Below are positions 1 to 8,260 of a DNA stretch of 64,000 nucleotides, piece after piece. The stretch comes from Scandinavium lactucae (GTDB taxonomy: Bacteria > Pseudomonadota > Gammaproteobacteria > Enterobacterales > Enterobacteriaceae). The notes beneath the pieces were generated by a model. That model saw only the letters and a program-made list of their open reading frames with translations. It had not been told where the DNA came from and ran no database searches. The position numbers and the translations under genes were made by a program. The stretch is taken from positions 106,772 to 170,771 of the forward strand of contig NZ_JAWXRD010000004.1 of the NCBI RefSeq assembly GCF_033843265.1. Reading direction: 5' to 3'. The first letter of the stretch is position 1. Each line of letters starts with the position of its first letter.

Positions 1-1353
1 GGAAAAGGCCCAAGCGTTGCCGACGTGATGACCGCCGGAGCCCACGGCGTGGCGCGTGAAATCACCGACGGCGTGCTGCCAGGGAAGAACTACCCGAACC
101 ATGAGGCGATTGATTTTTACCACCGCTATAAAGACGACATCAAACTGTTTGCCGAAATGGGTTTCAAATGCTTCCGCACCTCGATTGCGTGGACGCGCCT
201 GTTTCCGAAAGGTGACGAACTGGAGCCGAACGAAGCCGGGCTGAAATTTTACGACGATCTGTTCGATGAATGCCTGAAATACGGCATCGAGCCGGTTATC
301 ACCCTGTCGCATTTTGAAATGCCGTATCACCTGGTGAAAGAGTACGGCGGCTGGCGGAACCGTAAAGTTATCGAGTTCTTCGTGCGCTTTGCGAAAGTGG
401 CATTCAGCCGCTATCAGCACAAAGTGAAGTACTGGATGACCTTCAACGAAATCAACAACCAGGCAAACTTCCACGAAGATTTTGCGCCGTTCACCAACTC
501 CGGCATCAAATATGAAGAGGGTGAAGATCGCGAGCCGATTATGTATCAGGCGGCACACTACGAGCTGGTGGCCAGCGCCCTGGCGGTGAAAGCCGCCCGT
601 GAAATTAACCCGTCGCTGCACATTGGCTGCATGATTGCCATGTGCCCGATTTACCCGCTGACCTGCGCGCCGGATGACATGATGATGGCGATGAACGCCA
701 TGCACCGCCGCTACTGGTTCACCGACGTACACGTGCGCGGAAAATATCCGCAGCATCTGCTGAACTACTTCGCCCGTCGCGGGTTCGCACTGGATATCAC
801 CCCTGAAGACAAGGCCGTCCTGACCCAGGGCTGCGTCGATTATATTGGCTTCAGCTACTACATGTCGTTCGCCACCAAAGCGACGGCGGACAACCCGCAG
901 CTCGACTACGACGAAACCACCAGCCTGGTCTCCAACCCCTACGTCAAGAAATCCGACTGGGGCTGGCAGATTGATCCGGTGGGCCTGCGCTACTCGCTGA
1001 ACTGGTTCTGGGATCACTACCAGCTGCCGTTGTTTATCGTCGAAAACGGTTTTGGGGCGATCGACGTGCGTGAAAGCGACGGCAGCGTCAATGACCAGTA
1101 CCGCATCGACTATCTTTCGGCGCACATTGCCGAAATGAAAAAAGCGGTGGTGGAAGACGGCGTAGATCTGATGGGTTACACCCCGTGGGGCTGTATCGAT
1201 CTGGTCTCCGCCGGGACCGGCGAAATGAAAAAACGCTACGGTTTTATCTATGTCGATAAAGATAATGAAGGCAACGGCACCCTGGAACGCAGCCGCAAAA
1301 AATCTTTTGCGTGGTATCAAAAGGTTATCAGCAGCAACGGCGAATCGCTGTAA
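1..1353 (+). CDS. 6-phospho-beta-glucosidase, GH1 family, BglA-like (5' end outside window)
   Basis: Hydrolyses 6-phospho-beta-glucosides delivered by a PTS in the cytoplasm. The reading frame is open from base 1 (first residues GKGPSVADV), so the true start lies upstream; roughly 30 residues are missing compared with E. coli BglA. The GH1 acid/base glutamate is seen in TFNEIN (near base 450) and the nucleophile in IVENGFG (near base 1042). The sequence is closer to BglA than to AscB, judged by LPGKNYPNHEA and WGWQIDPVGLRYSL, but it diverges enough to be a paralogue. It ends with an intrinsic terminator. In E. coli the neighbour of upp is the divergent purMN pair, so this gene is out of the usual context. 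Confidence 0.9.
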   Translation, partial: GKGPSVADVMTAGAHGVAREITDGVLPGKNYPNHEAIDFYHRYKDDIKLFAEMGFKCFRTSIAWTRLFPKGDELEPNEAGLKFYDDLFDECLKYGIEPVITLSHFEMPYHLVKEYGGWRNRKVIEFFVRFAKVAFSRYQHKVKYWMTFNEINNQANFHEDFAPFTNSGIKYEEGEDREPIMYQAAHYELVASALAVKAAREINPSLHIGCMIAMCPIYPLTCAPDDMMMAMNAMHRRYWFTDVHVRGKYPQHLLNYFARRGFALDITPEDKAVLTQGCVDYIGFSYYMSFATKATADNPQLDYDETTSLVSNPYVKKSDWGWQIDPVGLRYSLNWFWDHYQLPLFIVENGFGAIDVRESDGSVNDQYRIDYLSAHIAEMKKAVVEDGVDLMGYTPWGCIDLVSAGTGEMKKRYGFIYVDKDNEGNGTLERSRKKSFAWYQKVISSNGESL

Positions 1354-1370
1354 ATCGCTTCAAAAAGCAA

Positions 1371-1398
1371 AAACCTCGCTTCGGCGGGGTTTATTTTT
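1371..1398 (+). terminator. Rho-independent terminator after the BglA-like gene
   Basis: An AACCTCGC/GCGGGGTT stem (one G-T pair) is closed by a TTCG tetraloop at 1380-1383 and followed by a T-rich run. It separates the glucosidase from upp. Confidence 0.8.
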
Positions 1399-1479
1399 AT
1401 CCTTAGTTTAGAATGAGTAACAAGGTGTTAATCACTTTGCTTGATCGCCGTCAAAGAGAACAGGTATGGCGCGTTCGCT

Positions 1480-1500
1480 AAAAAGCGGTATAATCCGGCG
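1480..1500 (+). promoter_or_regulatory. Probable upp promoter -10 region
   Basis: A perfect TATAAT at 1489-1494 is set in a GC inverted repeat (GCGG-TATAAT-CCGG) and followed by a GC-rich discriminator, about 43 bases before the upp start. No convincing -35 hexamer is visible. The E. coli PurR box shared with purM is not seen here. Confidence 0.55.
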
Positions 1501-1536
1501 ATTTTTTTTGTGGCTGCCCCTCAGAGGAGAAAGAGA

Positions 1537-2163
1537 ATGAAGATTGTGGAAGTGAAACACCCACTCGTCAAACACAAGCTGGGCCTGATGCGTGAGCATG
1601 ACATCAGCACTAAACGCTTCCGTGAACTCGCCTCAGAAGTTGGCAGCTTACTGACTTATGAAGCCACGTCTGACCTGGAAACTGAAACCGTCACCATTGA
1701 AGGCTGGAATGGCCCGGTGCAGGTTGAGCAAATCAAAGGTAAGAAGATTACCGTGGTGCCTATCCTGCGTGCCGGTCTCGGCATGATGGAAGGCGTGTTG
1801 GAGCATGTGCCAAGCGCACGTATCAGCGTCGTTGGTATCTACCGTAATGAAGAAACCCTCGAGCCGGTTCCGTATTTCCAGAAACTGGTTTCCAATATCG
1901 ACGAGCGTATGGCGCTGGTGGTTGACCCGATGCTGGCAACCGGTGGTTCAATGATTGCCACCATCGACCTGCTGAAAAATGCCGGTTGTAACAGCATCAA
2001 GGTGCTGGTTCTGGTGGCGGCTCCGGAAGGTATCGCCGCGCTGGAGAAAGCGCACCCGGATGTTGAACTGTACACCGCGTCCATTGATCAGGGCCTCAAT
2101 GAGCATGGATACATTATTCCGGGCCTCGGCGATGCCGGTGACAAGATTTTTGGTACCAAGTAA
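1537..2163 (+). CDS. upp: Uracil phosphoribosyltransferase
   Basis: Converts uracil and PRPP to UMP in pyrimidine salvage, in the cytoplasm. The protein is 208 residues, the exact family length, starting at the ATG at 1537 behind the purine-rich AGAGGAGAAAGAG; in-frame codons further upstream belong to the leader and promoter. The PRPP-binding loop is visible in VVDPMLATGGSM (residues about 128-139) and the C-terminal uracil-binding segment in YIIPGLGDAGD. It lies upstream of uraA with a hairpin terminator between, so part of the transcription probably ends before the permease. Confidence 0.98.
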   Translation: MKIVEVKHPLVKHKLGLMREHDISTKRFRELASEVGSLLTYEATSDLETETVTIEGWNGPVQVEQIKGKKITVVPILRAGLGMMEGVLEHVPSARISVVGIYRNEETLEPVPYFQKLVSNIDERMALVVDPMLATGGSMIATIDLLKNAGCNSIKVLVLVAAPEGIAALEKAHPDVELYTASIDQGLNEHGYIIPGLGDAGDKIFGTK

Positions 2164-2179
2164 GTGATTCATTAAAAAA

Positions 2180-2207
2180 AGCCGACTTTGAGAGTCGGCT
2201 TTTTTTT
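2180..2207 (+). terminator. Rho-independent terminator between upp and uraA
   Basis: The stem AGCCGACT/AGTCGGCT with a short TTGAG loop is followed by eight T residues. It lies 17 bases after the upp stop and 50 before uraA, and may attenuate read-through into uraA. Confidence 0.85.
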
Positions 2208-2257
2208 GACTAAAACACACCAAGACCCACAACAACACTCAGACAGAGGATAAAACT

Positions 2258-3544
2258 ATGACGCGCCGTGCTATCGGGGTAAGTGAACGACCGCCACTTT
2301 TGGTGACCATCCCGCTTAGTTTGCAGCATCTGTTCGCCATGTTTGGCGCAACCGTGCTGGTGCCTTTCCTGTTCCACATCAATCCGGCAACGGTTCTCCT
2401 GTTCAACGGGATCGGTACGCTGCTGTACCTGTTCATCTGTAAGGGTAAAATCCCGGCTTACTTAGGCTCAAGCTTTGCGTTTATTTCCCCTGTGCTGCTG
2501 CTGTTGCCGCTGGGCTATGAAGTGGCGCTTGGCGGCTTCATCATGTGTGGCGTGCTGTTCTGCATCGTGTCGTTCATCGTGAAAAAAGCCGGGACCGGCT
2601 GGCTGGATGTGATGTTCCCTCCGGCGGCGATGGGCGCGATTGTGGCGGTTATCGGCCTGGAACTGGCGGGCGTGGCGGCGAACATGGCGGGCCTGTTACC
2701 TGCGGCGGGGACAGCACCAAATACCACCAGCATCATGATTGCGCTGGTGACGTTGGGTGTGACGGTCTTCAGCTCGGTGCTGTTCCGTGGTTTCCTGGCG
2801 ATTATCCCGATCCTGATTGGCGTGCTGACTGGCTACGCGCTGTCGTTTGCGATGGGTATCGTTGATACCGCGCCGATTGCCAACGCGCCGTGGTTTGCGC
2901 TGCCAACCTTCTACACCCCGCGCTTTGAATGGTTCGCTATCTTCACCATTCTGCCTGCCGCGCTGGTGGTGATCGCCGAGCATGTGGGTCACCTGGTGGT
3001 GACGGCCAATATCGTCAAAAAAGACTTGATCCGCGATCCGGGTCTGCATCGCTCGATGTTTGCCAACGGTCTGTCGACCGTCATCTCTGGTTTCTTCGGC
3101 TCCACGCCGAACACGACCTACGGTGAAAACATTGGCGTAATGGCGATCACCCGCGTGTACAGCACCTGGGTGATTGGCGGGGCGGCGATCATCGCCATTC
3201 TGCTCTCCTGTGTCGGCAAGCTGGCGGCGGCAATCCAGATTATCCCGGTGCCTGTGATCGGCGGCGTTTCCCTGCTGCTGTACGGCGTGATCGGCGCATC
3301 CGGTATTCGCGTGCTGATTGAATCGAAAGTGGATTACAACAAAACGCAAAACCTGATCCTGACTGCCGTTATCCTGATCATCGGCGTCAGCGGCGCGACC
3401 GTTCACATCGGCGCTGCTGAGCTGAAAGGCATGGCCCTGGCGACTATCGTGGGCGTCGGACTGAGCCTTATTTTCAAACTGATCAGCGTGTTACGCCCGG
3501 AAGAAGTGGTGCTTGATCCGGCGGACAGCGATAAGTCTGCGTAA
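2258..3544 (+). CDS. uraA: Uracil permease (uracil:H+ symporter)
   Basis: Inner-membrane nucleobase symporter (NAT/NCS2 family) that imports uracil for Upp. It has 428 residues (E. coli UraA 429) and is nearly identical to UraA in its first 80 residues. The substrate-site helices are recognisable: AEHVGHLVVTANI with Glu and His near residue 241-245, and the FGSTPNTTYGEN segment with Glu near 290. About 14 hydrophobic segments span the protein. It follows upp in the same direction, the usual salvage gene pair. Confidence 0.97.
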   Translation: MTRRAIGVSERPPLLVTIPLSLQHLFAMFGATVLVPFLFHINPATVLLFNGIGTLLYLFICKGKIPAYLGSSFAFISPVLLLLPLGYEVALGGFIMCGVLFCIVSFIVKKAGTGWLDVMFPPAAMGAIVAVIGLELAGVAANMAGLLPAAGTAPNTTSIMIALVTLGVTVFSSVLFRGFLAIIPILIGVLTGYALSFAMGIVDTAPIANAPWFALPTFYTPRFEWFAIFTILPAALVVIAEHVGHLVVTANIVKKDLIRDPGLHRSMFANGLSTVISGFFGSTPNTTYGENIGVMAITRVYSTWVIGGAAIIAILLSCVGKLAAAIQIIPVPVIGGVSLLLYGVIGASGIRVLIESKVDYNKTQNLILTAVILIIGVSGATVHIGAAELKGMALATIVGVGLSLIFKLISVLRPEEVVLDPADSDKSA

Positions 3545-3553
3545 AGATCGTCC

Positions 3554-3582
3554 AACCGGGCGGACGATCCGCCCGGTTCTCT
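3554..3582 (+). terminator. Hairpin after uraA, possible weak terminator
   Basis: A perfect 11-bp stem (AACCGGGCGGA/TCCGCCCGGTT) with a 3-base loop is followed only by a mixed CT tract, not a clean T run, so termination may be partial and hda may be partly co-transcribed. Confidence 0.5.
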
Positions 3583-3641
3583 CTGGCAATCCTTTTGTGG
3601 TACACTCACCGCGTTTTTAGCAGTTCCATGTTGAGGTCATT

Positions 3642-4343
3642 CTGAACGCTCCGGCTCAGCTCTCTTTGCCACTCTATCTTCCCGACGACGAAACCTTTGC
3701 GAGTTTCTGGGCGGGCGATAACCCTTCTTTACTTGCCGCAGTGCAAACTATGCTGCGTCAGGATCATAGCGGATACATTTACGTCTGGTCGCGCGAAGGC
3801 GCGGGCCGCAGCCATTTGTTGCATGCCGCCTGTGCCGAACTCTCGCAGCGCGGGGATGCCGTTGGCTATGTGCCGCTGGATAAACGTACCTGGTTCGTGC
3901 CGGAAGTGCTGGATGGCATGGAAAATCTGGCGCTGGTGTGCATCGATAACATCGAATGCGTGGCCGGGGACGAACCGTGGGAAATGGCTATCTTTAATCT
4001 TTACAACCGCGTGCTCGAATCCGGTAAAACCCGGCTGCTGATCACCGGCGATCGCCCCCCGCGCCAGCTTAATTTAGGCCTGCCCGATTTAGCCTCGCGT
4101 CTTGATTGGGGTCAGATTTACAAGCTGCAACCGCTTTCCGATGAGGACAAACTTCAGGCGTTGCAGTTGCGGGCTAAGATGCGCGGCTTCGAGATGCCGG
4201 AAGACGTCTGTCGCTTCCTGATGAAGCGCCTCGACCGCGAGACACGCACCCTGTTTATGACGCTTGATCAGCTCGATCGCGCGTCGATCACCGCCCAGCG
4301 CAAGTTGACCATTCCATTTGTGAAAGAAATCCTCAAGCTGTGA
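3642..4343 (+). CDS. hda: DnaA regulatory inactivator Hda (CTG start)
   Basis: AAA+ protein that, with the DNA-loaded sliding clamp, stimulates hydrolysis of DnaA-ATP and so prevents over-initiation of replication (RIDA). Reading upstream from the conserved PLYLPDDE segment gives NAPAQLSLPL preceded by a CTG at 3642 with GAGG at 3633-3636. This gives 233 residues, exactly the E. coli Hda length; no in-frame ATG exists there. The N-terminal QLSLPL is the clamp-binding motif, and WSREGAGRSHLLHA carries the degenerate P-loop. A TTG start at 3666 would cut off the clamp motif and is unlikely. A rare CTG start is established for E. coli Hda. Confidence 0.93.
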   Translation: MNAPAQLSLPLYLPDDETFASFWAGDNPSLLAAVQTMLRQDHSGYIYVWSREGAGRSHLLHAACAELSQRGDAVGYVPLDKRTWFVPEVLDGMENLALVCIDNIECVAGDEPWEMAIFNLYNRVLESGKTRLLITGDRPPRQLNLGLPDLASRLDWGQIYKLQPLSDEDKLQALQLRAKMRGFEMPEDVCRFLMKRLDRETRTLFMTLDQLDRASITAQRKLTIPFVKEILKL

Positions 4344-4347
4344 TTTT

Positions 4348-4432
4348 GCCCGGCGGCGCTGCGCTTTCGCGGAACTACAAAATCCACACGAATATTCCTG
4401 TAGGCCCGGCAAGCGCAGCGCCACCGGGCACG
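4348..4432. repeat. REP pair (BIME) between hda and the aminopeptidase gene
   Basis: Two GC-rich palindromic units in opposite orientation (a GCCCGGCGGCGCTGCGC unit near 4348 and a GGCCCGGCAAGCGCAGCGCC unit near 4403) lie between convergent genes. They mark the left edge of the accessory block. Confidence 0.75.
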
Positions 4433-4435
4433 ACA

Positions 4436-5875
4436 TCATGCTAACTCATCCAGTAAATGCTGCACCAGCAGTGGAATCGGTCGTCCGGAGGCCACGCTTC
4501 TGCCGCCTTCCCGCCACAGGGCGGTGCCGCTGACGTCGAGATGCGCCCACGGGATATTCGCCGGGCAGAAGTGATGCAGCAGCCACGCCGCCGAGGCGCT
4601 GATCGCTGCGTTGTTGGTCGGGGTATTACACAGATCGGCAATTGCGCTTTCGGTCTGCTTTTTCAGGCGTCCGTCGAGCGGCAGCGACCACACGTCATCC
4701 GCGGTTTTTAATCCTGCCCTGGTCAGAGATTCGCGTAACAGCTCATCCTGAGTCATTAAGCCACTCAACTCATAACCCAGCGCTTTTACCACCGCCCCGG
4801 TCAGGGTCGCCATGTCGATAATGTACTGTGTCAGCGCGTGACGCTGGCTGGCCCAGGCGATGGCATCGGCCAGCACCAGACGGCCTTCAGCATCGGTATT
4901 ATTGATTTCCACCGTCATGCCGTTGCAGGCGCGCGCCACGCTACCTGGCTGCATGGCGTCCGGGCCGATGGCATTTTCGGCCAGGGCTAAAACGCCCATC
5001 ACCCGCACCGGCAGCGCCAGTTCGGCGATACTCAGCATCAAACCCAACACGTTTGCCGCGCCGCACATGTCGTATTTCATGGTGTACATGCCCGCGCCTT
5101 CTTTCAGCCACAGGCCGCCAGTGTCAAAAGTCACGCCTTTGCCGACGTAGCTACGTACCGGGCCGTCTTTTGTGCCGTCATAATGGATGGCTAACAGGCG
5201 GGGAGGGCGCGACGAGCCTTTGCCGACTGCGTGCAGCAGGCCCAGTCCTTGCCCAACAATCGCTTTCTCATCCAGCACCTCGCAGCGCAGCGCCGGGAAC
5301 TGAGCGCACAGCTGCTGCGCCTGCTCGACCACAAACTGTGGGGTGCAGGTCTCAGAGGGCATATCCGCCAGCCGACGCGCGGCAAGCATTCCGTTCGCCA
5401 CCGCATATTGCTGGCGCAGCGCAGCCTGCAAAGCGTCCTCCTGCGACGGCAGGCAGAATAGAGTCAGCGTGTTGATGCGCAGGCGCGTGTTTCCAGTGGT
5501 TTTCAGCCCCAAATCGTCCAGGCTATGAGCAAGGTTGAAACATTCGCGCAGCACGGTATCGCGCACCCGGCTCTCGGACAGTTGCGTGCCATCCAGTACC
5601 ACGTTTTCGCTGACCGGGCTTTTAAACAGCGGGCGTAAATGCGCCACCAGGCTGTTGGTCAAGGTATCCTGCCAGGCTGAAGCGGGCACCAGGGTGATGC
5701 GGGCGAACGGCGCGCAGCCGAAGCGGCTGTCCGCCAGTTCACCGTTTTTGGCCTGGGCGACCATATCGGGTAGCTGCGCCATATCCAGGGTGGCCAGCAG
5801 CGGGCTATCGGGCGAGGTGATCAGATGGCTACCGTGCGGCACGGCACAAGGCTCGGTGAATAAACGGTATTGCAT
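4436..5875 (-). CDS. M17 leucyl aminopeptidase family protein
   Basis: Cytoplasmic two-metal aminopeptidase of the PepA/PepB (M17) family, 479 residues. Metal and active-site residues are visible: K246 and D251 in GKGVTFDTGG, K258 just after, D269 in MKYDM, and D328/E330/R332 in NTDAEGRL. The catalytic half (about 160-479) is complete; the N-terminal half is family-specific. It is the last gene of a tight operon, starting 3 bases after the stop of the glycosylasparaginase-like gene. It is not pepA or pepB by context. The neighbours suggest that it trims peptides or releases amino acids from a product of that hydrolase; the substrate is inferred, not shown. Confidence 0.88.
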   Translation of the reverse strand: MQYRLFTEPCAVPHGSHLITSPDSPLLATLDMAQLPDMVAQAKNGELADSRFGCAPFARITLVPASAWQDTLTNSLVAHLRPLFKSPVSENVVLDGTQLSESRVRDTVLRECFNLAHSLDDLGLKTTGNTRLRINTLTLFCLPSQEDALQAALRQQYAVANGMLAARRLADMPSETCTPQFVVEQAQQLCAQFPALRCEVLDEKAIVGQGLGLLHAVGKGSSRPPRLLAIHYDGTKDGPVRSYVGKGVTFDTGGLWLKEGAGMYTMKYDMCGAANVLGLMLSIAELALPVRVMGVLALAENAIGPDAMQPGSVARACNGMTVEINNTDAEGRLVLADAIAWASQRHALTQYIIDMATLTGAVVKALGYELSGLMTQDELLRESLTRAGLKTADDVWSLPLDGRLKKQTESAIADLCNTPTNNAAISASAAWLLHHFCPANIPWAHLDVSGTALWREGGRSVASGRPIPLLVQHLLDELA

Positions 5876-5878
5876 AAC

Positions 5879-6832
5879 TTACTCCTCAATCGGGGCGCGA
5901 ATGCGTGCGGCGTAGGCCAGCATCCATTCGTCGTCCACCGGCTGGTAGTGGGTCTGTTCCTGGCGACGCTCGGCGCGATACACGGTCAGCGGCTGGGTAG
6001 CGGTCGCCACCACGAACGAGAAGGTTTTGATGTTGGTCGCCGCGCCAAACTCTCCGTGACGGTTCATACACACCACCGACAGGTCACCGGCACGACCGAA
6101 GCGCGACATCAGCTTATCTTCCAGTTCGAATACCACCGAATCCGCGGCCGCCTGCGGCGACATGCCCCCCGCCATACGGCGTACGATTTCATAGCTGGTG
6201 CAGCCTTTCATCAGATCTTCGCCGACGCCGGTGGCGGTGGCCGCCCCGGTTTCGCTGTCGCAGTAAAAGCCGGAACCCATGATCGGCGAATCCCCGATCC
6301 GCCCACGCTTTTTCATAAACAGGCCGCTGGTGGAGGTGGCGACGCTCATCGACCCCTGTTGATCGAGGCCGATAATGCCCACGGTATCGTGTCCGTCATA
6401 CGGACTAAGGCCTTTATCGAGCGTTTCACGACAGCGCTTGCGGTAGTGCTGCATCGCCCGATCGGTGAGCATAGTTTTCTCAGCGAATCCCTGCTCCAGC
6501 GCCCATTCCCGTGCGCCCTGGCCGACCAGCAGCGAGTTGTAACGCTGGCGGCTCAACGCCTGCGCCACCCGCACCGGATTGGCAATGTCGATGAGATTGC
6601 CCACCGCGCCGAACGCCAGGCTATCGCCATCCATAAACGCGGCATCCAGTTCCACCTCACCGTTTTCAGTGGGCAGACCGCCGTAGCCGACGGATTTATA
6701 CAGCGGAAAGTCTTCAACGGCGGCAACGGCATCCACCACGGCGGCGGAGGCGGCTCTCCCTGCGGCCAGCGCCGACGCGGATTCGGTCACCCCTTCCAGC
6801 GCCATACGCCAGGTTGCAATAATTCCCCACAT
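5879..6832 (-). CDS. Glycosylasparaginase / isoaspartyl peptidase family Ntn hydrolase
   Basis: 317-residue member of the asparaginase-2 (Ntn hydrolase) family, which self-cleaves to expose a catalytic threonine. The cleavage site is D149-T150 in GHDTVGII; R178 and D181 in GRIGDSPIMGSG are the substrate-anchoring residues. VGYGGLPTENGEVELDA resembles N4-(beta-N-acetylglucosaminyl)-L-asparaginase more than the E. coli isoaspartyl peptidase IaaA, which has GTVGA instead of HDTVG. W8 in ATW sits where aspartylglucosaminidase has its substrate-binding tryptophan. There is no signal peptide, so it acts in the cytoplasm. Two bases separate it from the PTS IIC gene, so the pair is almost surely co-translated. 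An isoaspartyl dipeptidase remains possible. Confidence 0.85.
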   Translation of the reverse strand: MWGIIATWRMALEGVTESASALAAGRAASAAVVDAVAAVEDFPLYKSVGYGGLPTENGEVELDAAFMDGDSLAFGAVGNLIDIANPVRVAQALSRQRYNSLLVGQGAREWALEQGFAEKTMLTDRAMQHYRKRCRETLDKGLSPYDGHDTVGIIGLDQQGSMSVATSTSGLFMKKRGRIGDSPIMGSGFYCDSETGAATATGVGEDLMKGCTSYEIVRRMAGGMSPQAAADSVVFELEDKLMSRFGRAGDLSVVCMNRHGEFGAATNIKTFSFVVATATQPLTVYRAERRQEQTHYQPVDDEWMLAYAARIRAPIEE

Positions 6833-6834
6833 CG

Positions 6835-8154
6835 TTACGACTCCTGTTTTGCTAACGGGCTGGTTTCATTTTCGCTAACGACTTCCGCCGCGCGATACTG
6901 CTTGTCGAGAATGCGCATGAACGGCAGATACAGCATCGCGCCGATCAGCAGATTAAGGATTTGCATCACGCTGCCGGAGAGGTGTCCGGTGACGATAAAA
7001 CCGCTCAGCACCGGCGGCAGCGTCCACGGGATAAACACTCCGGTAGTCACCGCCACCGCCCCGATTTTCATCGCCACATACTGAATCGTCACCAGCACCA
7101 GCGGCACGAGGTTGAACGGGATTAGCATGATTGGGTTCATGATAACCGGCAGACCGAACAGCACCGGTTCGTTAATATTGAAAATTGAAGCCCCGGCCCC
7201 GAGGCGGGCCACTTCACGCATGTTTTTACTGCGGGCGAAAATCAGCATCGCAATCACCAGCGACAGCGTAGCCCCCGCGCCGCCCATCCAGATCATGTCG
7301 AAAAACTGTTCGGTGATAATGTGCGGCGGGGTGACGCCTGACTGAATGGCGGCGATATTGTCGGTTTGGTTTTCCATCCACAGTGGACGAATAATGCCGT
7401 TGATCATGGAGCCGGAGTTAATCCCCACCGACCACAGGATAGTGATGCTGAACACCGTCATCAGCGCGCCGAAGTAAGAGGTGCCGTAGTGGCGCACCGG
7501 CGTGGCGACGACTTCATAAATGAACTGGTGAATGGTGTGGTAATGGGTATTTTCAAAACCGATGCGGATAGCCAGCACCAGGATCATCACCACCAGCGCC
7601 GGGATAAGCGCGGCGAAAGATTCCTGCACCGCAGGCGGCACGCCGTCCGGCATCTTGATAACCAGCTTTTTGCGCTTCAGCCAGCAGAACAGCTCGGTCC
7701 ACAACAGTGAACCAATCATCGCTACGAACAGGCCTTTGCTGCCAATCCACTCCACGGGGATAACCGTGATGCCGCCGTTTTCCGCCACTTTGATAAACGG
7801 GGTGAGGATCAGGAAGCTCACCAGCGCCAGAATGCCGCAGGAGACCCGGTCTTCTTTATAGTGCTCTGCCAGACGATAGGCCACCAGGAAGCTGACGAAC
7901 AGCGACATGGTCGAGAACACCGCGTTAAACGGGATTTCGACGATGCTGCTCCAGCTGTCACCAAAGGTATGAGACATAAACTGCTGATAGCCCTGATTCG
8001 GGAACGATGAAATCACCAGCAGAATCGACCCGACAATGATAAAAGGCATGAATGAAACATAGGCACCGCGAATGGCGCACAGATGGCGTTGCTGCGCGGC
8101 TTTCGCCGCCAGCGGCATCAGTTTGGCTTCTAAAAATCCCAGAACATTGTTCAT
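6835..8154 (-). CDS. PTS permease IIC, lactose/N,N'-diacetylchitobiose/cellobiose family
   Basis: Membrane IIC component of the Lac/Chb PTS family, 439 residues from the ATG at 8154, which has GGAG seven bases upstream (reading on the minus strand). An earlier in-frame start at 8211 adds 19 residues unlike the family and is rejected. About ten membrane helices are visible, and the family signature NINEPVLFGLPVIMNPI lies in the C-terminal half. No IIA or IIB gene is nearby, so it would need partners encoded elsewhere, for example a chitobiose or cellobiose IIA/IIB. It is the first gene of a three-gene operon with the Ntn hydrolase and aminopeptidase, suggesting import of a sugar linked to an amino acid. 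Confidence 0.9.
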   Translation of the reverse strand: MNNVLGFLEAKLMPLAAKAAQQRHLCAIRGAYVSFMPFIIVGSILLVISSFPNQGYQQFMSHTFGDSWSSIVEIPFNAVFSTMSLFVSFLVAYRLAEHYKEDRVSCGILALVSFLILTPFIKVAENGGITVIPVEWIGSKGLFVAMIGSLLWTELFCWLKRKKLVIKMPDGVPPAVQESFAALIPALVVMILVLAIRIGFENTHYHTIHQFIYEVVATPVRHYGTSYFGALMTVFSITILWSVGINSGSMINGIIRPLWMENQTDNIAAIQSGVTPPHIITEQFFDMIWMGGAGATLSLVIAMLIFARSKNMREVARLGAGASIFNINEPVLFGLPVIMNPIMLIPFNLVPLVLVTIQYVAMKIGAVAVTTGVFIPWTLPPVLSGFIVTGHLSGSVMQILNLLIGAMLYLPFMRILDKQYRAAEVVSENETSPLAKQES

Positions 8155-8230
8155 TGTGATCTCCGCACGAGACTGACTGTTTGGTTGTGTGTTATGTATG
8201 CGGATTATCAAGGAAAGGTGGCAGATGAAA

Positions 8231-8246
8231 GGTGAAACCGCTCACA
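8231..8246. promoter_or_regulatory. CRP-like box in the divergent IIC / transposase-like intergenic region
   Basis: GGTGA-AACCGC-TCACA matches the TGTGA-N6-TCACA consensus at 9 of 10 positions. It lies 76 bases before the IIC start, a fitting place for cAMP-CRP activation of a sugar operon. Confidence 0.6.
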
Positions 8247-8260
8247 ATGCCAGCGTGTTT

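Noticed and set aside
1441..1536. An N-terminal extension of Upp starting at 1441
   Set aside because: It covers the promoter and leader; the conserved protein starts at 1537 with a good ribosome site and family length.
5870..7084. A 404-codon open frame opposite the aminopeptidase and Ntn hydrolase genes
   Set aside because: It is antisense to well-supported genes, has no recognisable domain and follows from their codon bias.
8155..8211. Extended PTS IIC start at 8211
   Set aside because: The extra 19 residues are not family-like and the GGAG site favours 8154.
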